Source: Sisyra terminalis
Lineage: Eukaryota; Arthropoda; Insecta; Neuroptera; Sisyridae
DNA length: 64,000 bases
Assembly (NCBI GenBank): GCA_958496175.1
Contig: OY292279.1
Coordinates: 2,294,001 to 2,358,000, forward strand
Direction of reading: 5' to 3'
A program made the position numbers and the translations under genes. Position 1 is the first letter of the stretch. Each line of letters starts with the position of its first letter. Shown piece by piece: positions 34,385 through 46,738 of this stretch. The notes beneath the pieces were generated by a model. The model was not told the origin of the DNA, made no database searches, and worked only from the letters and a program-made list of their open reading frames with translations.

Positions 34385-37300
34385 GGTTCGCAACAATGTC
34401 TAGAACGATGATATAAAAATATTACTCGATTTCGAAACAAAAAGTTTTTCCGTCAAAAAAAACCATGGGTTAACCATCGTTGATTTTCTCGAAAATCGTC
34501 TAATAATAAAAAAATTTTTTAAGGGTGCCAATCGAAAGTATATGTCCATCTGTACGTGCTGTGCAAATTTTTCCCCAAACAAACCACGTTTAAGGGATGA
34601 ACAGGCAGTTTAAGGGATGAACACTTCCCACTAAGAGGGAGAGACGAATGTGGCTTCTTCAACAATTGCATGTACCTTCGTTATATAAGGGATGATTTTC
34701 GAACCAAAGGCAGTTTCGGGTTCGCAACAATGTCTAGAACGATGATATTATAATATTTTTCGATTTCGAAACAAAAAGTTTTTCCGTCAAAAAAAACCAT
34801 GGGTTAACCATCGTTGATTTTCTCGAAAATCGTCTAATAATAAAAAAATTTTTTAAGGGTGCCAATCGAAAGTATATGTCCATCTGTACGTGCTGTGCAA
34901 ATTTTTCCCCAAACAAACCACGTTTAAGGGATGAACAGGCAGTTTAAGGGATGAACACTTCCCACTAAGAGGGAGAGACGAATGTGGCTTCTTCAACAAT
35001 TGCATGCACCTTCGTTATATAAGGGATGATTTTCGAACCAAAGGCAGTTTCGGGTTCGCAACAATGTCTAGAACGATGATATAATAATATTTTTCGATTT
35101 CGAAACAAAAAGTTTTTTCGTCAAAAAAAACCATGGGTTAACCATCGTTGATTTTCTCGAAAATCGTCAAATAGAAAAAAAATTTTTTAAGGGTGCCAAT
35201 CGAAAGTATAAGTCCATCTGTACGTGCTGTGAAAATTTTTCCTTAAACAAACCACGTTTAAGGGATGAACAGGCAGTTTAAGGGATGAACACTTCCCACT
35301 AAGAGGGAGAGACGAATGTGGCTTCTGCAACAATTGCATGTACCTTCGTTATATAAGGGATGATTTTCGAACCAAAGGCAGTTCCGGGTTCGCAACAATG
35401 TCAAGAACGATGATAGAAAAATATTTTTCGATTTCGAAACAAAAAGTTTTTTAGTCAAAAAAAACCATGGGTTAACCATCGTTGATTTTCTCGAAAATCG
35501 TCTAATAATAAAAAAATTTTTTAAGGGTGCCAATCGAAAGTATATGTCCATCTGTACGTGCTGTGCAAATTTTTCCCCAAACAAACCACGTTTAAGGGAT
35601 GAACAGGCAGTTTAAGGGATGAACACTTCCCACTAAGAGGGAGAGACGAATGTGGCTTCTTCAACAATTGCATGTACCTTCGTTATATAAGGGATGATTT
35701 TCGAACCAAAGGCAGTTTTGGGTTCGCAACAATGTCTAGAACGATGATATAAAAATATTTTTCGATTTCGAAACAAAAAGTTTTTTAGTCAAAAAAAACC
35801 ATGGGTTAACCATCGTTGATTTTCTCGAAAATCGTCTAATATTAAAAAAAATTTTTAAGGGTGCCAATCGAAAGTATATGTCCATCTGTACGTGCTGTGC
35901 AAATTTTTCCCCAAACAAACCACGTTTAAGGGATGAACAGGCAGTTTAAGGGATGAACACTTCCCACTAAGAGGGAGAGACGAATGTGGCTTCTTCAACA
36001 ATCGCATGTACCTTCGTTATATAAGGGATGATTTTCGAACCAAAGGCAGTTTCGGGTTCGCAACAATGTCTAGAACGATGATATTATAATATTTTTCGAT
36101 TTCGAAACAAAAAGTTTTTTCGTCAAAAAAAACCATGGGTTAACCATCGTTGATTTTCTCGAAAATCGTCTAATAATAAAAAAATTTTTAAGGGTGCCAA
36201 TCGAAAGTATATGTCCATCTGTACGTGCTGTGCAAATTTTTTCCCAAACAAACCACGTTTAAGGGATGAACAGGCAGTTTAAGGGATGAACACTTCCCAC
36301 TAAGTGGGAGAGACGAATGTGGCTTCTTCAACAATCGCATGTACCTTCGTTATATAAGGGATGATTTTCGAACCAAAGGCAGTTTCGGGTTCGCAACAAT
36401 GTCTAGAACGATGATATTATAATATTTTTCGATTTCGAAACAAAAAGTTTTTTCGTCAAAAAAAACCATGGGTTAACCATCGTCGATTTTCTCGAAAATC
36501 GTCAAATAAAAAAAAAATTTTTTAAGGGTGCCAATCGAAAGTATAAGTCCATCTGTACGTGCTGTGCAAATTTTTCCTCAAACAAACCACGTTTAAGGGA
36601 TGAACAGGCAGTTTAAGGGATGAACACTTCCCACTAAGAGGGAGAGACGAATGTGGCTTCTTCAACAATTGCATGTACCTTCGTTATATAAGGGATGATT
36701 TTCGAACCAAAGGCAGTTTCGGGTTCGCAACAATGTCTAGAACGATGATATAAAAATATTTTTCGATTTCGAAACAAAAAGTTTTTAGTCAAAAAAAACC
36801 ATGGGTTAACCATCGTTGATTTTCTCGAAAATCGTCAAATAGAAAAAAAAATTTTTAAGGGTGCCAATCGAAAGTATAAGTCCATCTGTACGTGCTGTGC
36901 AAATTTTTCCCCAAAAAAACCACGTTTAAGGGATGAACAGGCAGTTTAAGGGATGAACACTTCCCACTAAGAGGGAGAGACGAATGTGGCTTCTTCAACA
37001 ATTGCATGTACCTTCGTTATATAAGGGATGATTTTCGAACCAAAGGCAGTTTCGGGTTCGCAACAATGTCTAGAACGATGATATAATAATATTTTTCGAT
37101 TTCGAAACAAAAAGATTTTTCGTCAAAAAAAACCATGGGTTAACCATCGTCGATTTTCTCGAAAATCGTCAAATAAAAAAAAATTTTTTTAAGGGTGCCA
37201 ATCGAAAGTATAAGTCCATCTGTACGTGCTGTGCAAATTTTTCCTCAAACAAACCACGTTTAAGGGATGAACAGGCAGTTTAAGTGATGAACACTTCCCA

Positions 37301-40300
37301 CTAAGAGGGAGAGACGAATGTGGCTTCTTCAACAATTGCATGTACCTTCGTTATATAAGGGATGATTTTCGAACCAAAGGCAGTTTCGGGTTCGCAACAA
37401 TGTCTAGAACGATGATATAAAAATATTACTCGATTTCGAAACAAAAAGTTTTTCCGTCAAAAAAAACCATGGGTTAACCATCGTTGATTTTCTCGAAAAT
37501 CGTCTAATAATAAAAAAATTTTTTAAGGGTGCCAATCGAAAGTATATGTCCATCTGTACGTGCTGTGCAAATTTTTCCCCAAACAAACCACGTTTAAGGG
37601 ATGAACAGGCAGTTTAAGGGATGAACACTTCCCACTAAGAGGGAGAGACGAATGTGGCTTCTTCAACAATTGCATGTACCTTCGTTATATAAGGGATGAT
37701 TTTCGAACCAAAGGCAGTTTCGGGTTCGCAACAATGTCTAGAACGATGATATTATAATATTTTTCGATTTCGAAACAAAAAGTTTTTTCGTCAAAAAAAA
37801 CCATGGGTTAACCATCGTTGATTTTCTCGAAAATCATCAAATAGAAAAAAATTTTTTTAAGGGTGCCAATCGAAAGTATAAGTCCATCTGTACGTGCTGT
37901 GCAAATTTTTCCCCAAACAAACCACGTTTAAGGGATGAACAGGCAGTTTAAGGGATGAACACTTCCCACTAAGAGGGAGAGACGAATGTGGCTTCTTCAA
38001 CAATTGCATGCACCTTCGTTATATAAGGGATGATTTTCGAACCAAAGGCAGTTTCGGGTTCGCAACAATGTCTAGAACGATGATATAATAATATTTTTCG
38101 ATTTCGAAACAAAAAGTTTTTTCGTCAAAAAAAACCATGGGTTAACCATCGTTGATTTTCTCGAAAATCGTCAAATAGAAAAAAAATTTTTTAAGGGTGC
38201 CAATCGAAAGTATAAGTCCATCTGTACGTGCTGTGAAAATTTTTCCCCAAACAAACCACGTTTAAGGGATGAACAGGCAGTTTAAGGGATGAACACTTCC
38301 CACTAAGAGGGAGAGACGAATGTGGCTTCTGCAACAATTGCATGTACCTTCGTTATATAAGGGATGATTTTCGAACCAAAGGCAGTTCCGGGTTCGCAAC
38401 AATGTCAAGAACGATGATAGAAAAATATTTTTCGATTTCGAAACAAAAAGTTTTTTAGTCAAAAAAAACCATGGGTTAACCATCGTTGATTTTCTCGAAA
38501 ATCGTCTAATAATAAAAAAATTTTTTAAGGGTGCCAATCGAAAGTATATGTCCATCTGTACGTGCTGTGCAAATTTTTCCCCAAACAAACTACGTTTCAG
38601 GGATGAACAGGCAGTTTAAGGGATGAACACTTCCCACTAAGAGGGAGAGACGAATGTGGCTTCTTCAACAATTGCATGTACCTTCGTTATATAAGGGATG
38701 ATTTTCGAACCAAAGGCAGTTTCGGGTTCGCAACAATGTCTAGAACGATGATATTATAATATTTTTCGATTTCGAAACAAAAAGTTTTTTCGTCAAAAAA
38801 AACCATGGGTTAACCATCGTTGATTTTCTCGAAAATCGTCAAATAGAAAAAAAATTTTTTAAGGGTGCCAATCGAAAGTATAAGTCCATCTGTACGTGCT
38901 GTGCAAATTTTTCCCCAAACAAACCACGTTTAAGGGATGAACAGGCAGTTTAAGGGATGAACACTTCCCACTAAGAGGGAGAGACGAATGTGGCTTCTTC
39001 AACAATCGCATGTACCTTCGTTATATAAGGGATGATTTTCGAACCAAAGGCAGTTTCGGGTTCGCAACAATGTCTAGAACGATGATATTATAATATTTTT
39101 CGATTTCGAAACAAAAAGTTTTTTCGTCAAAAAAAACCATGGGTTAACCATCGTTGATTTTCTCGAAAATCGTCTAATAATAAAAAAATTTTTAAGGGTG
39201 CCAATCGAAAGTATATGTCCATCTGTACGTGCTGTGCAAATTTTTTCCCAAACAAACCACGTTTAAGGGATGAACAGGCAGTTTAAGGGATGAACACTTC
39301 CCACTAAGTGGGAGAGACGAATGTGGCTTCTTCAACAATCGCATGTACCTTCGTTATATAAGGGATGATTTTCGAACCAAAGGCAGTTTCGGGTTCGCAA
39401 CAATGTCTAGAACGATGATATTATAATATTTTTCGATTTCGAAACAAAAAGTTTTTTCGTCAAAAAAAACCATGGGTTAACCATCGTCGATTTTCTCGAA
39501 AATCGTCAAATAAAAAAAAATTTTTTTAAGGGTGCCAATCGAAAGTATAAGTCCATCTGTACGTGCTGTGCAAATTTTTCCTCAAACAAACCACGTTTAA
39601 GGGATGAACAGGCAGTTTAAGGGATGAACACTTCCCACTAAGAGGGAGAGACGAATGTGGCTTCTTCAACAATTGCATGTACCTTCGTTATATAAGGGAT
39701 GATTTTCGAACCAAAGGCAGTTTCGGGTTCGCAACAATGTCTAGAACGATGATATAAAAATATTTTTCGATTTCGAAACAAAAAGTTTTTAGTCAAAAAA
39801 AACCATGGGTTAACCATCGTTGATTTTCTCGAAAATCGTCAAATTGGCAAAAAAAATTTTTAAGGGTGCCAATCGAAAGTATAAGTCCATCTGTACGTGC
39901 TGTGCAAATTTTTCCCCAAAAAAACCACGTTTAAGGGATGAACAGGCAGTTTAAGGGATGAACACTTCCCACTAAGAGGGAGAGACGAATGTGGCTTCTT
40001 CAACAATTGCATGTACCTTCGTTATATAAGGGATGATTTTCGAACCAAAGGCAGTTTCGGGTTCGCAACAATGTCTAGAACGATGATATAATAATATTTT
40101 TCGATTTCGAAACAAAAAGATTTTTCGTCAAAAAAAACCATGGGTTAACCATCGTCGATTTTCTCGAAAATCGTCAAATAAAAAAAAATTTTTTTAAGGG
40201 TGCCAATCGAAAGTATAAGTCCATCTGTACGTGCTGTGCAAATTTTTCCTCAAACAAACCACGTTTAAGGGATGAACAGGCAGTTTAAGGGATGAACACT

Positions 40301-40393
40301 TCCCACTAAGAGGGAGAGACGAATGTGGCTTCTTCAACAATTGCATGTACCTTCGTTATATAAGGGATGATTTTCGAACCAAAGGCAGTTTCG
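34385..40393. repeat. Nine-unit higher-order repeat (about 3.0 kb), two copies
   Basis: Copies are 34,385-37,388 (3,004 bp) and 37,389-40,393 (3,005 bp). Shared markers in order are ATATTACTCG with TTTTTCCGTC, GCATGCACC, GTGAAAATTTTTCC, GCTTCTGCAAC with GTCAAGAACG, TTTTTTCCCAAAC, CTAAGTGGGAG, a shortened AGTTTTTAGTC, and CCAAAAAAACC. The second and fifth units differ more: one has ATCATCAAATAG only in the second copy, one is CTAATATT in the first and CAAATAG in the second. This is the clearest higher-order repeat in the window. Confidence 0.92.
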
Positions 40394-41393
40394 GGTTCGC
40401 AACAATGTCTAGAACGATGATATAAAAATATTTTTCGATTTCGAAACAAAAAGTTTTTAGTCAAAAAAAACCATGGGTTAACCATCGTTGATTTTCTCGA
40501 AAATCGTCAAATAGAAAAAAATTTTTTTAAGGTTGCCAATCGAAAGTATATGTCCATCTGTACGTGCTGTGCAAATTTTTCCCCAAACAAACCACGTTTA
40601 AGGGATGAACAGGCAGTTTAAGGGATGAACACTTCCCACTAAGAGGGAGAGACGAATGTGGCTTCTTCAACAATTGCATGTACCTTCGTTATATAAGGGA
40701 TGATTTTCGAACCAAAGGCAGTTTCGGGTTCGCAACAATGTCTAGAACGATGATATAAAAATATTTTTCGATTTCGAAGCAAAAAGTTTTTTAGCCAAAA
40801 AAAACCATGGGTTAACCATCGTTGATTTTCTCGAAAATCGTCAAATAGAAAAAAAATTTTTAAGGGTGCCAATCGAAAGTATATGTCCATCTGTACGTGC
40901 TGTGCAAATTTTTCCCCAAACAAACCACGTTTATGGGATGAACAGGCAGTTTAAGGGATGAACACTTCCCACTAAGAGGGAGAGACGAATGTGGCTTCTT
41001 CAACAATTGCATGTACCTTCGTTATATAAGGGATGATTTTCGAACCAAAGGCAGTTTCGGGTTCGCAACAATGTCTAGAACGATGATATTATAATATTTT
41101 TCGATTTCGAAACAAAAAGTTTTTTCGTCAAAAAAAACCATGGGTTAACCATCGTTGATTTTCTCGAAAATCATCAAATAGAAAAAAATTTTTTTAAGGG
41201 TGCCAATCGAAAGTATAAGTCCATCTGTACGTGCTGTGCAAATTTTTCCCCAAACAAACCACGTTTAAGGGATGAACAGGCAGTTTAAGGGATGAACACT
41301 TCCCACTAAGAGGGAGAGACGAATGTGGCTTCTTCAACAATCGCATGTACCTTCGTTATATAAGGGATGATTTTCGAACCAAAGGCAGTTTCG
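40394..41393. repeat. Three single satellite units
   Basis: The units have AGTTTTTAGTC, TTTTTTAGCC and TTTTTTCGTC respectively. The second carries private changes TTCGAAGCAAAAA and GTTTATGGGATG. The third has ATCATCAAATAG, like the unit at 37,723. They separate the 9-unit repeat from the trimer that follows. Confidence 0.75.
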
Positions 41394-43397
41394 GGTTCGC
41401 AACAATGTCTAGAACGATGATATAAAAATATTTTTCGATTTCGAAACAAAAAGTTTTTTAGTCAAAAAAAACCATGGGTTAACCATCGTTGATTTTCTCG
41501 AAAATCGTCTAATAATAAAAAAAATTTTTAAGGGTGCCAATCGAAAGTATATGTCCATCTGTACGTGCTGTGCAAAGTTTTCCCCAAACAAACCACGTTT
41601 AAGGGATGAACAGGCAGTTTAAGGGATGAACACTTCCCACTAAGAGGGAGAGACGAATGTGGCTTCTTCAACAATTGCATGTACCTTCGTTATATAAGGG
41701 ATGATTTTCGAACCAAAGGCAGTTTCGGGTTCGCAACAATGTCTAGAACGATGATATAAAAATATTTTTCGATTTCGAAACAAAAAGTTTTTTCGTCAAA
41801 AAAAACCATGGGTTAACCATCGTTGATTTTCTCGAAAGTCGTCAAATAGAAAAAATTTTTTTTAAGGGTGCCAATCGAAAGTATAAGTCCATCTGTACGT
41901 GCTGTGCAAATTTTTCCCCAAACAAACCACGTTTAAGGGATGAACAGGCAGTTTAAGGGATGAACACTTCCCACTAAGAGGGAGAGACGAATGTGGCTTC
42001 TTCAACAATCGCATGTACCTTCGTTATATAAGGGATGATTTTCGAACCAAAGGCAGTTTCGGGTTCGCAACAATGTCTAGAACGATGATATAAAAATATT
42101 TTTCGATTTCGAAACAAAAAGTTTTTTAGTCAAAAAAAACCATGGGTTAACCATCGTTGATTTTCTCGAAAATCGTCTAATAATAAAAAAAAAATTTAAG
42201 GGTGCCGATCGAAAATATATGTCCATCTGTACGTGCTGTGCAAATTTTTCCCCAAACAAACCACGTTTAAGGGATGAACAGGCAGTTTAAGGGATGAACA
42301 CTTCCCACTAAGAGGGAGAGACGAATGTGGCTTCTTCAACAATCGCATGTACCTTCGTTATATAAGGGATGATTTTCGAACCAAAGGCAGTTTCGGGTTC
42401 GCAACAATGTCTAGAACGATGATATAAAAATATTTTTCGATTTCGAAACAAAAAGTTTTTTAGTCAAAAAAAACCATGGGTTAACCATCGTTGATTTTCT
42501 CGAAAATCGTCTAATAATAAAAAAAATTTTTAAGGGTGCCAATCGAAAGTATATGTCCATCTGTACGTGCTGTGCAAAGTTTTCCCCAAACAAACCACGT
42601 TTAAGGGATGAACAGGCAGTTTAAGGGATGAACACTTCCCACTAAGAGGGAGAGACGAATGTGGCTTCTTCAACAATTGCATGTACCTTCGTTATATAAG
42701 GGATGATTTTCGAACCAAAGGCAGTTTCGGGTTCGCAACAATGTCTAGAACGATGATATAAAAATATTTTTCGATTTCGAAACAAAAAGTTTTTTCGTCA
42801 AAAAAAACCATGGGTTAACCATCGTTGATTTTCTCGAAAGTCGTCAAATAGAAAAAAAATTTTTTAAGGGTGCCAATCGAAAGTATAAGTCCATCTGTAC
42901 GTGCTGTGCAAATTTTTCCCCAAACAAACCACGTTTAAGGGATGAACAGGCAGTTTAAGGGATGAACACTTCCCACTAAGAGGGAGAGACGAATGTGGCT
43001 TCTTCAACAATCGCATGTACCTTCGTTATATAAGGGATGATTTTCGAACCAAAGGCAGTTTCGGGTTCGCAACAATGTCTAGAACGATGATATAAAAATA
43101 TTTTTCGATTTCGAAACAAAAAGTTTTTTAGTCAAAAAAAACCATGGGTTAACCATCGTTGATTTTCTCGAAAATCTTCTAATAATAAAAAAAAAATTTA
43201 AGGGTGCCGATCGAAAATATATGTCCATCTGTACGTGCTGTGCAAATTTTTCCCCAAACAAACCACGTTTAAGGGATGAACAGGCAGTTTAAGGGATGAA
43301 CACTTCCCACTAAGAGGGAGAGACGAATGTGGCTTCTTCAACAATTGCATGTACCTTCGTTATGTAAGGGATGATTTTCGAACCAAAGGCAGTTTCG
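41394..43397. repeat. Trimer higher-order repeat (1,002 bp), two copies; related copy at 46,071
   Basis: 41,394-42,395 and 42,396-43,397 each hold a CTAATAAT unit with GCAAAGTTTTCC, a unit with the rare CGAAAGTCGTC, and an A10T3 unit with GCCGATCGAAAATATATG. Differences are small, for example A6T8 against A8T6 in the middle unit and AAATCTTCTAAT in the last. A third, slightly more diverged copy is at 46,071-47,072. Confidence 0.9.
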
Positions 43398-46070
43398 GGT
43401 TCGCAACAATGTCTAGAACGATGATATAATAATATTTTTCGATTTCGAAACAAAAAGTTTTTTCGTCAAAAAAAACCATGGGTTAACCATCGTTGATTTT
43501 CTCGAAAATCGTCAAATAGAAAAAATTTTTTTTAAGGGTGCCCATCGAAAGTATAAGTCCATCTGTACGTGCTGTGCAAATTTTTCCCCAAACAAACCAC
43601 GTTTAAGGGATGAACAGGCAGTTTAAGGGATGAACACTTCCCACTAAGAGGGAGAGACGAATGTGGCTTCATCAACAATTGCATGTACCTTCGTTATATA
43701 AGGGATGATTTTCGAACCAAAGGCAGTTTCGGGTTCGCAACAATGTCTAGAACGATGATATAATAATATTTTTCGATTTCGAAACAAAAAGTTTTTTCGT
43801 CAAAAAAAACCATGGGTTAACCATCGTTGATTTTCTCGAAAATCGTCAAATAGAAAAAAAATTTTTTAAGGGTGCCAATCGAAAGTATAAGTCCATCTGT
43901 ACGTGCTGTGCAAATTTTTCCCCAAACAAACCACGTTTAAGGGATGAACAGGCAGTTTAAGGGATGAACACTTCCCACTAAGAGGGAGAGACGAATGTGG
44001 CTTCTTCAACAATCGCATGTACCTTCGTTATATAAGGGATGATTTTCGAACCAAAGGCAGTTTCGGGTTCGCAACAATGTCTAGAACGATGATATAAAAA
44101 TATTTTTCGATTTCGAAACAAAAAGTTTTTTCGTCAAAAAAAACCATGGGTTAACCATCGTCGATTTTCTCGAAAATCGTCAAATAAAAAAAAATTTTTT
44201 TAAGGGTGCCAATCGAAAGTATAAGTCCATCTGTACGTGCTGTGCAAATTTTTCCTCAAACAAACCACGTTTAAGGGATGAACAGGCAGTTTAAGGGATG
44301 AACACTTCCCACTAAGAGGGAGAGACGAATGTGGCTTCTTCAACAATTGCATGTACCTTCGTTATATAAGGGATGATTTTCGAACCAAAGGCAGTTTCGG
44401 GTTCGCAACAATGTCTAGAACGATGATATAAAAATATTTTTCGATTTCGAAACAAAAAGTTTTTTAGCCAAAAAAAACCATGGGTTAACCATCGTTGATT
44501 TTCTCGAAAATCGTCAAATAGAAAAAAAATTTTTTAAGGGTGCCAATCGAAAGTATATGTCCATCTGTACGTGCTGTGCAAATTTTTCCCCAAACAAACT
44601 ACGTTTAAGGGATGAACAGGCAGTTTAAGGGATGAACACTTCCCACTAAGAGGGAGAGACGAATGTGGCTTCTTCAACAATTGCATGTACCTTCGTTATA
44701 TAAGGGATGATTTTCGAACCAAAGGCAGTTTCGGGTTCGCAACAATGTCTAGAACGATGATATAATAATATTTTTCGATTTCGAAACAAAAAGTTTTTTC
44801 GTCAAAAAAAACCATGGGTTAACTATCGTTGATTTTCTCGAAAGTCGTCAAATAGAAAAAAATTTTTTTAAGGGTGCCAATCGAAAGTATAAGTCCATCT
44901 GTACGTGCTGTGCAAATTTTTCCCCAAACAAACCACGTTTAAGGGATGAACAGGCAGTTTAAGGGATGAACACTTCCCACTAAGAGGGAGAGACGAATGT
45001 GGCTTCTTCAACAATCGCATGTACCTTCGTTATATAAGGGATGATTTTCGAACCAAAGGCAGTTTCGGGTTCGCAACAATGTCTAGAACGATGATATAAA
45101 AATATTTTTCGATTTCGAAACAAAAAGTTTTTTAGTCAAAAAAAACCATGGGTTAACCATCGTTGATTTTCTCGAAAATCGTCTAATAATAAAAAAAAAA
45201 TTTAAGGGTGCCAATCGAAAATATATGTCCAACTGTACGTGCTGTGCAAATTTTTCCCCAAACAAACCACGTTTAAGGGATGAACAGGCAGTTTAAGGGA
45301 TGAACACTTCCCACTAAGAGGGAGAGACGAATGTGGCTTCTTCAACAATCGCATGTACCTTCGTTATATAAGGGATGATTTTCGAACCAAAGGCAGTTTC
45401 GGGTTCGCAACAATGTCTAGAACGATGATATAAAAATATTTTTCGATTTCGAAACAAAAAGTTTTTTAGTCAAAAAAAACCATGGGTTAATCCATCGTTG
45501 ATTTTCTCGAAAATCATCTAATAATAAAAAATTTTTTTAAGGGTGCCAATCGAAAGTATATGTCCATCTGTACGTGCTGTGCAAATTTTTCCCCAAACAA
45601 ACCACGTTTAAGGGATGAACAGGCAGTTTAAGGGATGAACACTTCCCACTAAGAGGGAGAGACGAATGTGGCTTCATCAACAATTGCATGTACCTTCGTT
45701 ATATAAGGGATGATTTTCGAACCAAAGGCAGTTTCGGGTTCGCAACAATGTCTAGAACGATGATATAAAAATATTTTTCGATTTCGAAACAAAAAGTTTT
45801 TTAGCCAAAAAAAACCATGGGTTATCCATCGTTGATTTTCTCGAAAATCGTCAAATAGAAAAAAAATTTTTTAAGGGTGCCAATCGAAAGTATATGTCCA
45901 TCTGTACGTGCTGTGCAAATTTTTCCCCAAACAAACCACGTTTAAGGGATGAACAGGCAGTTTAAGGGATGAACACTTCCCACTAAGAGGGAGAGACGAA
46001 TGTGGCTTCTTCAACAATTGCATGTACCTTCGTTATATAAGGGATGATTTTCGAACCAAAGGCAGTTCCG
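43398..46070. repeat. Mixed units between trimer copies
   Basis: Eight units. They include one preceded by TTATGTAAGGG and containing GTGCCCATCG, one preceded by TTCATCAACAATT, an AAATAAAAAAAAA/GTCGAT unit, a unit with TTAACTATCG, an A10T3 unit at 45,068 with CCAACTGTACG, and a unit with a one-base insertion (GGTTAATCCATC, about 45,490). Several reappear in the same order at 47.4-48.1 kb, about 4.0 kb downstream. Confidence 0.78.
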
Positions 46071-46738
46071 GGTTCGCAACAATGTCTAGAACGATGATAT
46101 AAAAATATTTTTCGATTTCGAAACAAAAAGTTTTTTAGTCAAAAAAAACCATGGGTTAACCATCGTTGATTTTCTCGAAAATCGTCTAATAATAAAAAAA
46201 ATTTTTAAGGGTGCCAATCGAAAGTATATGTCCATCTGTACGTGCTGTGCAAAGTTTTCCCCAAACAAACCACGTTTAAGGGATGAACAGGCAGTTTAAG
46301 GGATGAACACTTCCCACTAAGAGGGAGAGACGAATGTGGCTTCTTCAACAATTGCATGTACCTTCGTTATATAAGGGATGATTTTCGAACCAAAGGCAGT
46401 TTCGGGTTCGCAACAATGTCTAGAACGATGATATAAAAATATTTTTCGATTTCGAAACAAAAAGTTTTTTAGTCAAAAAAAACCATGGGTTAACCATCGT
46501 TGATTTTCTCGAAAGTCGTCAAATAGAAAAAAATTTTTTTAAGGGTGCCAATCGAAAGTATAAGTCCATCTGTACGTGCTGTGCAAATTTTTCCCCAAAC
46601 AAACCACGTTTAAGGGATGAACAGGCAGTTTAAGGGATGAACACTTCCCACTAAGAGGGAGAGACGAATGTGGCTTCTTCAACAATCGCATGTACCTTCG
46701 TTATATAAGGGATGATTTTCGAACCAAAGGCAGTTTCG

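Noticed and set aside
34734..34916. Recurrent 60-residue minus-strand open frame ending in the same residues in many units
   Set aside because: It exists only when the A/T tract is in one phase. In units of the CAAATAG type it usually shifts frame or stops. Repeated frames in a satellite are expected, and the unit changes do not favour keeping the frame.
35258..35584. Longest open frame, 108 residues on the minus strand (also 38,262-38,588)
   Set aside because: It is the same 60-residue satellite frame extended by private substitutions in one unit of the 9-unit repeat, and it was copied with that repeat. There is no sign of a separate gene.
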